Assembly (NCBI RefSeq): GCF_004684805.1
Contig: NZ_SRID01000027.1
Location: forward strand, 1-34,489
Length of the DNA: 34,489 nt
Source: Streptomyces palmae
GTDB lineage: Bacteria > Actinomycetota > Actinomycetes > Streptomycetales > Streptomycetaceae
Direction of reading: 5' to 3'
Made by a program: the position numbers and the translations under genes. Under the pieces are notes generated by a model. The model saw only the letters and a list, made by a program, of their open reading frames with translations. It searched no databases and was not told where the DNA came from. This document shows positions 16,083 through 25,936 of this stretch, piece after piece; the first letter of the stretch is position 1; each line of letters opens with the position of its first letter.

Positions 16083-16108
16083 GCCCGCGACTGTCCACAG
16101 CCGCGGGC
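16083..16108. terminator. Hairpin between guaB and guaB3
   Basis: GCCCGCG at 16083-16089 pairs with CGCGGGC at 16102-16108 around a 12-nt loop. In the leftward direction it follows guaB and precedes guaB3. It may be a terminator or partial attenuator; the stem is only 7 bp and the T-run is weak. Confidence 0.5.
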
Positions 16109-16166
16109 CCCCGGTCGTACTTATTGACGATGTATGTGTATCGGTGTGCGTCGGTTGACGAGCTCG

Positions 16167-17711
<1,545 letters not shown>

Positions 17712-17884
17712 CTAACGGGCTCCGGAGGCGTCCTATTCCACCAGGAAGGAGGCCCTCGTCACCTGTACGTTCCTACCAGGACACCTTGGATGCGGTCCGG
17801 GAGCGGCCTGGAAGCGGGGGGCGAGCGGCTCAGCGGCCGTATGCCTTGCCGCGACCCCGCCGGTCCCCCGCGCGCCGCCGCGGA

Positions 17885-18577
17885 TCACTGCTCGGCGAGG
17901 GCCCGCAGCCTGCTCAGCGCCCGGTGCTGGGCCACCCGGACCGCGCCCGGCGACATCCCCAGCATCTGGCCGGTCTCCTCGGCGGTCAGCCCGACCGCGA
18001 CCCGCAGCAGCACCAGTTCGCGCTGGTGCTCCGGAAGGTTGGCCAGCAACTTCTTGGCCCACTCGGCGTCGCTGCTGAGCAGCGCCCGCTCCTCGGGGCC
18101 GAGCGAGTCGTCCGGCTGCTCGGGCATCTCGTCCGAGGGGACGGCGGTACTGCCGGGATGCCGCATCGCGGCCCGTTGCAGATCGGCGACCTTGTGCGCG
18201 GCGATGGCCACCACGAACGCCTCGAAGGGCCGGCCGGTGTCGCGGTAGCGCGGCAGGGCGCACAGCACCGCGAGGCAGACCTCCTGTGCCAGGTCGTCCA
18301 CGAAGTGGCGGGCGTCGCCCGGCAGCCGGGACAGCCGGGTCCGGCAGTAGCGCTGGGCGAGCGGGTGGACATGCGCCAGCAGGTCATGCGTGGCGCGCTC
18401 GTCCCCGTCGACGGCACGACGTACGAGGGCGCCGATCTCCCCTCGGCCCGCGGCCACGGCCGCGCCCGGGTTCTCGTCGTCGCGCATCGGTCCATGGTGC
18501 CTCGGGCTCTGAGGTTCCACGGCACCGCCCTCGTAGTTGTGCACCGAACCGTTACGCGCCGGTGTTTTCGCACTCAC
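17885..18577 (-). CDS. shbA: ECF RNA polymerase sigma factor, ShbA/SigD type
   Basis: 230 residues from GTG 18577, preferred because GGGGGAGG (18586-18593) lies 8 nt upstream; ATG 18487 (MRDDENPG, 200 residues) has only a distant GAGG and is the alternative. Region 2 is visible at [19 protein letters not shown] with the [17 protein letters not shown] helix. Region 4 is at [44 protein letters not shown]. No anti-sigma gene is adjacent. The position between bldM and guaB matches ShbA, reported in Streptomyces griseus to drive transcription of the principal sigma gene hrdB, and corresponds to mycobacterial SigD. The gene name rests on this synteny and on the sequence type. Confidence 0.88.
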   Translation of the reverse strand: MSAKTPARNGSVHNYEGGAVEPQSPRHHGPMRDDENPGAAVAAGRGEIGALVRRAVDGDERATHDLLAHVHPLAQRYCRTRLSRLPGDARHFVDDLAQEVCLAVLCALPRYRDTGRPFEAFVVAIAAHKVADLQRAAMRHPGSTAVPSDEMPEQPDDSLGPEERALLSSDAEWAKKLLANLPEHQRELVLLRVAVGLTAEETGQMLGMSPGAVRVAQHRALSRLRALAEQ

Positions 18578-19076
18578 GTCCCGCGCCTCCCCCTTTCGGG
18601 TATGCCCAACCCCCGCGCCCGGAACTCCACCGGCGGCGTCTGTCCGTACCGCGCGGCCGCGGACCGGAGGGGTCCGCCCGTGGGCTTCGCCGACCGGACG
18701 AGGAGCGGTGGCCGGCGCCGGGGAGAAGTCACACTTCAAGGATGCGGCATGCCGAGAGTTTTCGACGTACGGCACCGAGGGCGGTGCGTGGGGCGCCGGG
18801 ACGATCGGCTCGTGGCGCGGGGCGCCGCGGCGGTGGCGCCGCGCTCCGGGTGCTCGCGCCGGGTGCCGCCCGGCCTGCCGTGGACCGTGGACCGGGCGGG
18901 AGGCGCCGGGGCCGCGGGACCGAGCGGGCCGCCGGAGCGCCATGCCCCCGAGGGGTGCTGAGGTCCCCCCGGACGCGGCCTGGGGGTGGGGGCACCTCCG
19001 GGACGAAGCCTGGGGAGAACCGCGCGACCGGCCGTCACGGGCCCGCGGACGGCGCGCCGAACGCCCCGCGGAGCGC
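18578..19076. other. Intergenic region between bldM and the sigma gene
   Basis: 499 nt, no supported gene. It should contain the promoter of the sigma gene, which reads leftward from about 18600. Near 18960-19015 lies a G-run/C-run cluster (CCTGGGGGTGGGGGCACC and flanks, with a second AAGCCTGGGG) that can fold on itself and resembles C/G-run elements frequent between Streptomyces genes. No clean -10/-35 pair could be fixed. Confidence 0.5.
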
Positions 19077-19688
19077 TCAGCGCACCAGGCCCCAGCGGAA
19101 GCCGAGCGCCACCGCGTGCGCCCGGTCGGAGGCGCCGAGCTTCTTGAAGAGCCGGCGGGCGTGCGTCTTCACGGTGTCCTCGGAGAGGAACAGCTCACGG
19201 CCGATCTCCGCGTTGGACCGGCCGTGGCTCATGCCTTCGAGCACCTGGATCTCCCGCGCGGTGAGCGTGGGGGCGGCGCCCATCTCGGCGGACCGCAGCC
19301 GGCGCGGAGCCAGCCGCCAGGTGGGGTCGGCGAGCGCCTGGGTCACGGTGGCGCGCAACTCCGCCCGGGAGGCGTCCTTGTGGAGATAGCCGCGCGCTCC
19401 GGCGGCGACCGCGAGCGCGACCCCGTCCAGATCCTCGGCGACGGTCAGCATGATGATGCGGGCACCCGGGTCCGCGGAGAGCAACCGGCGCACCGTCTCC
19501 ACGCCGCCGAGCCCGGGCATCCGTACGTCCATCAGAATCAGGTCCGAGCGGTCGGCGCCCCAGCGGCGGAGGACTTCCTCGCCGTTGGCCGCCGTGGTCA
19601 CCCGTTCGACGCCGGGCACGGTCGCGACCGCGCGCCGCAGCGCCTCACGGGCAAGCGGGGAGTCGTCGCAGACGAGGACGGATGTCAT
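19077..19688 (-). CDS. bldM: Developmental response regulator BldM
   Basis: 203 residues from ATG 19688, with GGAGGG 5 nt upstream; the open frame extends 20 codons further but without a ribosome site, and 203 is the known BldM length. Receiver domain 1-118: acidic pocket CDD (7-9), phospho-acceptor position Asp54 in ILMDVRMPG, and the Thr in MLTVAED. LuxR-type DNA-binding domain at the C-terminus: [22 protein letters not shown] followed by [20 protein letters not shown]. BldM is an orphan regulator required for aerial hyphae and, as a heterodimer with WhiI, for late sporulation genes. It is divergent from whiD across a 389-nt shared control region. Confidence 0.96.
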   Translation of the reverse strand: MTSVLVCDDSPLAREALRRAVATVPGVERVTTAANGEEVLRRWGADRSDLILMDVRMPGLGGVETVRRLLSADPGARIIMLTVAEDLDGVALAVAAGARGYLHKDASRAELRATVTQALADPTWRLAPRRLRSAEMGAAPTLTAREIQVLEGMSHGRSNAEIGRELFLSEDTVKTHARRLFKKLGASDRAHAVALGFRWGLVR

Positions 19689-19764
19689 GGCCGCCCTCCG
19701 CAGCTGATGCGCGTCACCTTGAGCCTCCAGGCTGGTACGAATCGTCACCTGAGCGATTGACTGC

Positions 19765-19782
19765 CTCGGACGCCCGTCCGAG
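19765..19782. promoter_or_regulatory. Perfect palindrome in the bldM leader
   Basis: CTCGGACG-CC-CGTCCGAG, an 8-2-8 perfect inverted repeat about 75 nt upstream of the bldM start and downstream of the predicted transcription start. It may be a regulator site or an mRNA hairpin. No known consensus was matched. Confidence 0.5.
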
Positions 19783-19811
19783 AGCTTTACCCATCAACCG
19801 CCTCCGCACTC

Positions 19812-19839
19812 TCAACGACGGTCACCCGAAAGAGTTACG
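19812..19839 (-). promoter_or_regulatory. Predicted sigma-BldN promoter of bldM
   Basis: Reading leftward: -35 CGTAAC (19834-19839), 16-nt spacer, -10 CGTTGA (19812-19817). This agrees with my recollection of the sigma-BldN promoter of bldM. Initiation near 19805 would give a leader of about 115 nt. TCACCCG at 19822-19828, inside the spacer, resembles half of a BldM operator. Confidence 0.75.
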
Positions 19840-20077
19840 GGCGCAGGCGGCCACCTTCGACACTCTACGTGAGGGACCGGACACGGAGCAGCTTCGGCGC
19901 TTCGCGCGTCGTCCTTCCGGACGCACGTCCGATTCAGAGCCATTTGGTGACTTTGCTTCCCATTTGACGCCATGTGTGGCTAGATTCGCAATGAGTCATA
20001 TTTTCATCTGGTTATCCGGCAGATGTACGGTCAAGGGCACTGCGTCCACAGCAGTTCGCATCGAGGGGACAGAAGCA

Positions 20078-20404
20078 ATGGCCGATTTCTCCCGACTTCC
20101 CGGTCCCAACGCCGACCTGTGGGACTGGCAGCTCCTCGCCGCGTGTCGCGGAGTCGACAGCTCGCTCTTCTTCCATCCCGAGGGCGAACGCGGTGCCGCC
20201 CGCAGCGCCCGCGAGGCCTCCGCGAAGGAGGTCTGCATGCGGTGTCCGGTACGCGCCCAGTGCGCGGCCCACGCTCTGGCGGTACGCGAGCCGTACGGCG
20301 TGTGGGGCGGCCTGACCGAGGACGAACGCGAGGAGCTCATGGGGCGCGCCCGGCACCGGACCATCACGGCGGCGGCCACCCCCACAGGGATGGAGAACCC
20401 CTGA
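20078..20404 (+). CDS. whiD: WhiD, Wbl-family iron-sulfur sporulation regulator
   Basis: 108 residues, ATG 20078 with GAGGGGA at 20063-20069. Wbl proteins coordinate a [4Fe-4S] cluster through four cysteines, here Cys23, Cys53, Cys56 and Cys62 (C-x29-C-x2-C-x5-C). The G[VI]WGG turn follows at 74-78 (GVWGG), then a basic C-terminal segment (GRARHR) used in DNA contacts. WhiD is required for late sporulation septum and spore maturation; the mycobacterial counterpart is WhiB3, which binds the principal sigma factor region 4. Identification as WhiD rests on cysteine positions and on bldM being the divergent neighbour. The upstream region contains TTGACG (19964-19969), but I could not pair it with a convincing -10. 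Confidence 0.93.
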   Translation: MADFSRLPGPNADLWDWQLLAACRGVDSSLFFHPEGERGAARSAREASAKEVCMRCPVRAQCAAHALAVREPYGVWGGLTEDEREELMGRARHRTITAAATPTGMENP

Positions 20405-20774
20405 CAGCACAGCGATGAAACGTTTCTTCGAGTTGCCGTACGACCCGTCTCCGCGAGACGCCGGCTCCCGCCCACCGGGCACGCCCCGGCGGTGAAGGCG
20501 CCCCCGGCAGTCGCACTCGGCGGTGCGGGCCGCCCAGGCCGGCGCGCTCCGGCAGCCGCGCCCAGGCGGCGAAAGGCCCGCCCCGGGCAGGCGCTTCCCA
20601 GGTGGCGCCTTCCGCCGGCCACTACGGGCAGCCGCTTTCCGGGTGCCGCTTTCCGGCAGCCGCGTTCCGGTCGGCGCGCACCGGCAGCCGCGTGCCAGAT
20701 GACGCGTTCCGGTAGCCGCGTTCCCGGTTCCGGGTGGTACGCGCCGCGCGCCCCCGCCCCGCGACGTCACCCGT
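20405..20774. repeat. Intergenic region of degenerate GC-rich repeats
   Basis: 370 nt between convergent whiD and the LysR gene, with no supported gene. From about 20545 to 20735 it is composed of imperfect copies of a motif like CCGGCAGCCGCG with GCGTTCC/GCGCACC flanks (several copies, spacing irregular). The copies do not form a regular array. Confidence 0.5.
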
Positions 20775-21686
20775 TCAGCGGAGGGCGGCCCGCTCCAGTT
20801 CGTCCAAGGTGGCCGCGACCGCGGGGACCCTGGCGAGGTCGGGGAGGGTGAGGGCCACCACCTCGCGCCGGACCGCGGGCTCCAGCGGTACCGCGCGGGC
20901 GCCCTTGGCCCGGGCCGCCTCCAGGGCCAGCTCGGGCAGGACCGCGACGCCGAGACCGGCGCCCACCAGGCCGATCACCGCCGGGGAGTCGTCGGTGGCG
21001 AAGTCGATACGAGGGGTGAAGCCGGCGCTCTCGCAGATCTCCACCAAGTGCCGGCGGCAGCGCGGACAGCCCGCGATCCACGGCTCCCCGGCCAGCTCGG
21101 CGATGCCCACCGAGGCGGCCTTGGCCAGCCGGTGCTCCTCCGGCACCACGCTGACCAGCCGGTCCGCCAGCAGCGGGCGGACCACCAGGTCATCCCACTC
21201 GGCCTCGGCCGAGGGATCGGAACCGCGCACCTCGGGGTAGCGGAAGGCCAGGGCGATCTCGCAGTCGCCGGCCCGCAGCAGCTCGATGGAGCGCGGCGGT
21301 TCGGCCTCGACCAGGGAGACCCGGGTGCCCGGGTGGGCGGCCCGCAGTGCGGCGAGCGCGGTGGGCACCAGCGTGGAGCTACCGCTGGGGAAGGAGACCA
21401 GCCGCACCCGGCCGGCGCGCAGTCCGGCGATCGCGGCGACCTCCTCCTCGGCGGCGGTCAGCCCGGCCAGGATCCCGGCGGCGTGCCGCACCAGTGCCTC
21501 GCCGGCCTGGGTGAGCCGCATCTCCCGGCCGCCGCGGACCAGCAGCGGGGTGCCCACGGACTGCTCCAGCGCCTTCATCTGCTGGCTCACGGCGGGCTGG
21601 GTGCAGCCGAGCTCACGGGCGGCGGCGGAGAAGGAGCCGGTGCCGGCCACGGTGCGCAGCACCCGGAGGTGACGTGCCTCGATCAT
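20775..21686 (-). CDS. LysR-family transcriptional regulator
   Basis: 303 residues from ATG 21686. Winged helix-turn-helix at the N-terminus (MIEARHLRVLRTVAGTGSFS, AAARELGCTQPAVSQQMKAL, EQSVGTPLLVR) followed by the linker helix and a periplasmic-binding-protein-like effector domain. Residues 206-211 read GCPRCR, a CxxC pair (Cys207, Cys210) at the start of the second effector half, with Cys28, Cys142 and Cys218 elsewhere. There is no Shine-Dalgarno sequence; TATGCT lies 6 nt before the ATG, so the mRNA is probably leaderless. The MOSC gene starts 80 nt away in the opposite direction and is the natural regulatory target for a LysR protein. Confidence 0.92.
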   Translation of the reverse strand: MIEARHLRVLRTVAGTGSFSAAARELGCTQPAVSQQMKALEQSVGTPLLVRGGREMRLTQAGEALVRHAAGILAGLTAAEEEVAAIAGLRAGRVRLVSFPSGSSTLVPTALAALRAAHPGTRVSLVEAEPPRSIELLRAGDCEIALAFRYPEVRGSDPSAEAEWDDLVVRPLLADRLVSVVPEEHRLAKAASVGIAELAGEPWIAGCPRCRRHLVEICESAGFTPRIDFATDDSPAVIGLVGAGLGVAVLPELALEAARAKGARAVPLEPAVRREVVALTLPDLARVPAVAATLDELERAALR

Positions 21687-21692
21687 GATTCG

Positions 21693-21698
21693 AGCATA
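21693..21698 (-). promoter_or_regulatory. -10 box of the lysR gene, leaderless
   Basis: TATGCT on the minus strand, separated by 6 nt from the ATG at 21686. This spacing puts transcription start at or next to the first codon. No clear -35 was seen. Confidence 0.55.
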
Positions 21699-21754
21699 AG
21701 CGACGCTTGGGGGATAGACGGAAAAAGGCTCTCGCCACTTTGGGCCTGTTTCGC

Positions 21755-21760
21755 TACCGT
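21755..21760 (+). promoter_or_regulatory. -10 box of the MOSC gene, leaderless
   Basis: TACCGT, 6 nt before ATG 21767, with no ribosome site. It fits the TANNNT-N6/7-start pattern of Streptomyces leaderless mRNAs. Confidence 0.55.
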
Positions 21761-21766
21761 TCGATC

Positions 21767-22432
21767 ATGCGACTGCTCTCCGTGAACCTGGCCCGCCCGC
21801 GTGCGGCCGACTACACCGATCGACCCCTCACCGGCATCGACAAGCGCCCCGCCGACGGCCCGGTGGCGGTCTTCGCGCCCGGTTCCGAAGGCGCCGGCGG
21901 CAGCGGGGTGGCCGGCGACACGGTCTGCGACGCCCGCTTCCACGGCGGAAACCACCAGGCGGTGTACGCCTACGCGCGCGAGGACCTGGACCGCTGGGAA
22001 CGCGAGCTGGGCCGCGAGCTGCCCGGCGGCGTGTTCGGCGAGAACCTCACCACCAGCGGCCTGGACGTGAGCGGCGCCCTGATAGGCGAGCGCTGGCGGA
22101 TCGGCTCCGAACTGGTACTCGAGGTCACCTCGGCCCGCATCCCGTGCCGCACCTTCGCCGGCTGGCTGGACGAGAGGGGCTGGGTGAAGCGGTTCACCCA
22201 GGCCGGCGTCCCCGGCGCCTATCTGCGGGTGATCACTCCGGGCGAGATCCGGGCCGGGGACCCGATCGAGGTCGTCCACCGGCCGGACCACGAGGTGACG
22301 GTCTCCTTCCTGTTCCGCGCCGTGACCACGGAGCGCGAGCTGCTGCCCCGGGTGCTGGCGGCCGGCGAGGCGCTGAGCCCGGTCGCCGCCGGAAAAGCCC
22401 GGGAGTACCAGGACAGCCTGGCCGGAAGCTGA
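21767..22432 (+). CDS. MOSC-domain protein (YiiM-like)
   Basis: 221 residues, ATG 21767. The MOSC (molybdenum cofactor sulfurase C-terminal) domain binds Moco or handles sulfur. Expected motifs are GDTVCDARFHGGNHQAVYAY (50-69), VFGENLTTSGLD (89-100) and ARIPCRTFAGW with conserved Cys127. A helical tail from about 175 resembles the YiiM extension. E. coli YiiM reduces N-hydroxylated purines with a molybdenum cofactor, so detoxification of N-hydroxy compounds is a reasonable expectation but not shown here. The gene is divergent from lysR and followed by an SDR gene 62 nt downstream. Confidence 0.88.
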   Translation: MRLLSVNLARPRAADYTDRPLTGIDKRPADGPVAVFAPGSEGAGGSGVAGDTVCDARFHGGNHQAVYAYAREDLDRWERELGRELPGGVFGENLTTSGLDVSGALIGERWRIGSELVLEVTSARIPCRTFAGWLDERGWVKRFTQAGVPGAYLRVITPGEIRAGDPIEVVHRPDHEVTVSFLFRAVTTERELLPRVLAAGEALSPVAAGKAREYQDSLAGS

Positions 22433-22481
22433 TACACCGCCACGTACCGGACCTGGCACGGCCGGTGGCCCCGGACACGGC

Positions 22482-22487
22482 TACCGT
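22482..22487 (+). promoter_or_regulatory. -10 box of the SDR gene, leaderless
   Basis: TACCGT, 7 nt before ATG 22495 and identical to the box upstream of the MOSC gene. No Shine-Dalgarno sequence is present, so the SDR gene may have its own leaderless transcript despite following the MOSC gene by 62 nt. Confidence 0.5.
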
Positions 22488-22494
22488 GCGTCCC

Positions 22495-23310
22495 ATGACG
22501 ACTGCACTGATTACCGGATCCACCGCGGGGATCGGCGCCGCCTTCGCTCGCCGGCTGGCGGCGGGCGCCGCTCCCGGCGGCCTCGCCGAGATCGAGGGCC
22601 ATGCCGGGCGGCATGACGTGGTGCTGGTGGCACGGGACGAGAAGCGGCTGCACGAGCAGGCCGCCGAACTGCACGACCGGCACCGGGTGGAGGCCGAGGT
22701 GCTGGTGGCGGACCTGTCGACGGAGGAGGGCATCAGCGCGGTCGAGAAGCGGTTGTCCGACCCCCGGCGGCCGGTGGATCTGCTGGTCAACAACGCCGGC
22801 TTCGGCAACAAGGGCCGCTACCTCGAGGTTCCGCTGGCCGATGAGCTGACGATGTTGAAGGTGCACTGCGAGGCGGTGCTGCGGCTGACCGGCGCGGCGG
22901 CGACCGCGATGCGGGAGCGCGGACGCGGGGCGGTCGTCAACGTGGCCTCGGTGGCGGCGTTCCTGCCGCGCGGGACCTATGGCGCCAGCAAGGCGTGGGT
23001 GGTGCAGTTCACCCAGGGCGCGGCGCGGGACCTGGCCGGCTCGGGGGTGCGGCTGATGGCGCTGTGCCCCGGCTTCGTACGCACCGAGTTCCACCAGCGG
23101 GCCGGAATGGACACCGGAAATGTGCCCGGATGGATGTGGCTGGACGCCGACAAGCTGGTCGCGACCGCGCTGAAGGACCTGGCCCAGGGCAAGTCGCTGT
23201 CCATCCCGGACCCGCGCTACAAGGTGCTGATGGGGTTGACCAAGCTGGCCCCGCGGGGCGCGCTGAGCGGGCTCACCTCGCGCACCGGCCGCCGCTACGG
23301 ACCGCGCTGA
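22495..23310 (+). CDS. Short-chain dehydrogenase/reductase
   Basis: 271 residues, ATG 22495. Classical SDR: cofactor motif TGSTAGIG (7-14), NNAG at 99-102, catalytic Ser152, and YGASK with Tyr162 and Lys166; CPGFVRTEF follows. The segment between the first helix and the second strand carries about 12 extra residues (AAGAAPGGLAEIEGHAGR). VVLVARDEKRL after the second strand has Arg, suggesting NADP(H) preference. Substrate is unknown. The last codons (RTGRRYGPR, stop) are the first unit of a tandem DNA repeat that continues for about 130 nt past the stop. It ends opposite the groEL1 gene. Confidence 0.93.
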   Translation: MTTALITGSTAGIGAAFARRLAAGAAPGGLAEIEGHAGRHDVVLVARDEKRLHEQAAELHDRHRVEAEVLVADLSTEEGISAVEKRLSDPRRPVDLLVNNAGFGNKGRYLEVPLADELTMLKVHCEAVLRLTGAAATAMRERGRGAVVNVASVAAFLPRGTYGASKAWVVQFTQGAARDLAGSGVRLMALCPGFVRTEFHQRAGMDTGNVPGWMWLDADKLVATALKDLAQGKSLSIPDPRYKVLMGLTKLAPRGALSGLTSRTGRRYGPR

Positions 23311-23440
23311 ACGGGCCGGCCCGCAGACCGGCCACCGCCACGGACCGCGCCGAACGGGCCCACCCCGCAGACCGGCCGCCGCTACGGACCGCGCTGAGCA
23401 GACCCACCCCGCACACCGGCCACCGCCATGGACCGCGAGG
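23284..23440 (+). repeat. Four-copy 43-44-nt tandem repeat running from the SDR 3' end
   Basis: Units begin ACCGGCC at 23284, 23327, 23371 and 23415 (spacing 43, 44, 44 nt). Each contains ACCGGCC(A/G)CCGC, then (C/T)A(C/T)GGACCGCG. The first unit encodes the final residues and stop of the SDR; the third also reads TGRRYGPR plus stop in its own frame. Confidence 0.85.
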
Positions 23441-23501
23441 GGATGGTTCGGGTCGGCCGGCGGGCGACCGGCGGGCGGGCCGCGTGTCGGCGGCCGGACA
23501 G

Positions 23502-23548
23502 GCCAAGAGGCCCGATGCCTCCGCGACGGGGGCACCGGGCCTCTTGGC
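23502..23548. terminator. Terminator hairpin between groEL1 and the SDR gene
   Basis: A 13-bp perfect stem (23502-23514 with 23536-23548, arm GCCAAGAGGCCCG), extended inside the loop by TGCC/GGCA. It lies 78 nt past the groEL1 stop codon and can terminate from both sides. Confidence 0.88.
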
Positions 23549-23625
23549 GTTCACGCTTGGGCGGGTCCCGGACCGGGCGCGCTGCCCGGTCCGGGGACTA
23601 CCGACCGCGGGTCGGGGACCCTGGG

Positions 23626-25272
<1,647 letters not shown>

Positions 25273-25281
25273 TCAAAAGAA

Positions 25282-25327
25282 CTGCGCCCCCGCCCCGGCG
25301 GAGTCAGTCGCGGGACCAGGGGCGCAG
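25282..25327 (-). promoter_or_regulatory. Hairpin in the groES-groEL1 intercistronic gap
   Basis: CTGCGCCCC (25282-25290) is complementary to GGGGCGCAG (25319-25327), a 9-bp stem with further GC-rich pairing possible inside the 28-nt loop. It is placed between groES and groEL1 in the mRNA. A processing, attenuation or stability function is possible. Confidence 0.55.
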
Positions 25328-25349
25328 ATCGAAGGCAAACGTCGGTGAC

Positions 25350-25658
25350 TTACTTCTCGATGATCGCGAGAACGTCGCGAGCCGAGAGGACGAGGTACTC
25401 CTCGTTGTTGTACTTCACCTCGGTGCCGCCGTACTTGCTGTAGAGCACGACGTCGCCGACGGAGACGTCGAGCGGAAGGCGGTTGCCCTCCTCGAAGCGG
25501 CCCGGGCCCACGGCCAGGACGACGCCCTCCTGGGGCTTCTCCTTGGCGGTGTCCGGAATGACCAGGCCGGAGGCCGTGGTCTGCTCGGCGTCGAGCGGCT
25601 GGACCACGATGCGGTCCTCAAGCGGCTTGATGGCAACCTTGGAGCTGGCGGTCGTCAC
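25350..25658 (-). CDS. groES: Co-chaperonin GroES
   Basis: 102 residues, GTG start at 25658 with GGGGGAGG 7 nt upstream. It caps the GroEL ring during ATP-driven folding. The sequence is standard: [15 protein letters not shown] with the family signature near the start, mobile-loop region [20 protein letters not shown], then [41 protein letters not shown]. It is the first gene of the groES-groEL1 operon, controlled by two CIRCE elements overlapping its promoter. Confidence 0.98.
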   Translation of the reverse strand: MTTASSKVAIKPLEDRIVVQPLDAEQTTASGLVIPDTAKEKPQEGVVLAVGPGRFEEGNRLPLDVSVGDVVLYSKYGGTEVKYNNEEYLVLSARDVLAIIEK

Positions 25659-25783
25659 GATCCGACCTCCCCCTTCGGAGATCTCACGGGGTTAACTGTC
25701 TGAGGTGGCGACCAGGTGGATCCGTCGTCGCGGGTGCCGGACCTGCCCGTCGCGCGGCGGCACGCCCAGGGCTTGCCGCACTG

Positions 25784-25810
25784 TTGGCACTCCCCGGTGA
25801 GGAGTGCCAG
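25784..25810. promoter_or_regulatory. CIRCE operator (proximal)
   Basis: TTGGCACTC-N9-GAGTGCCAG, close to the consensus TTAGCACTC-N9-GAGTGCTAA. It lies over the predicted groES transcription start. HrcA binding is expected. Confidence 0.9.
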
Positions 25811-25815
25811 CCCCG

Positions 25816-25844
25816 AGACTAGGACGCGGTTAGCACTCAGTCAA
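25816..25844 (-). promoter_or_regulatory. groES vegetative promoter
   Basis: On the minus strand: -35 TTGACT (25839-25844), 17-nt spacer, -10 TAGTCT (25816-25821). The -35 and spacer overlap the distal CIRCE and the start site overlaps the proximal one, so HrcA can block polymerase directly. Confidence 0.85.
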
Positions 25845-25856
25845 CTAGAGTGCCAA
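25830..25856. promoter_or_regulatory. CIRCE operator (distal)
   Basis: TTAGCACTC-N9-GAGTGCCAA, one mismatch from consensus in the right arm, overlapping the -35 box of the groES promoter. Confidence 0.95.
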
Positions 25857-25936
25857 TTCCGTAGGCGCGCCGTCGGCCGCGCGCGCCCCCACCTGGCCGA
25901 ACGCCGCGCCGCGCGCCCTGCGGGGACAATGGCCGG

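Noticed and set aside
19964..19986. whiD promoter TTGACG with TAGATT
   Set aside because: Spacing is 11 nt, too short for a sigma-70-type pair; left unassigned.
20545..20735. Repeat cluster as a possible CRISPR or small-RNA array
   Set aside because: Copies are imperfect and irregularly spaced with no conserved direct-repeat length.
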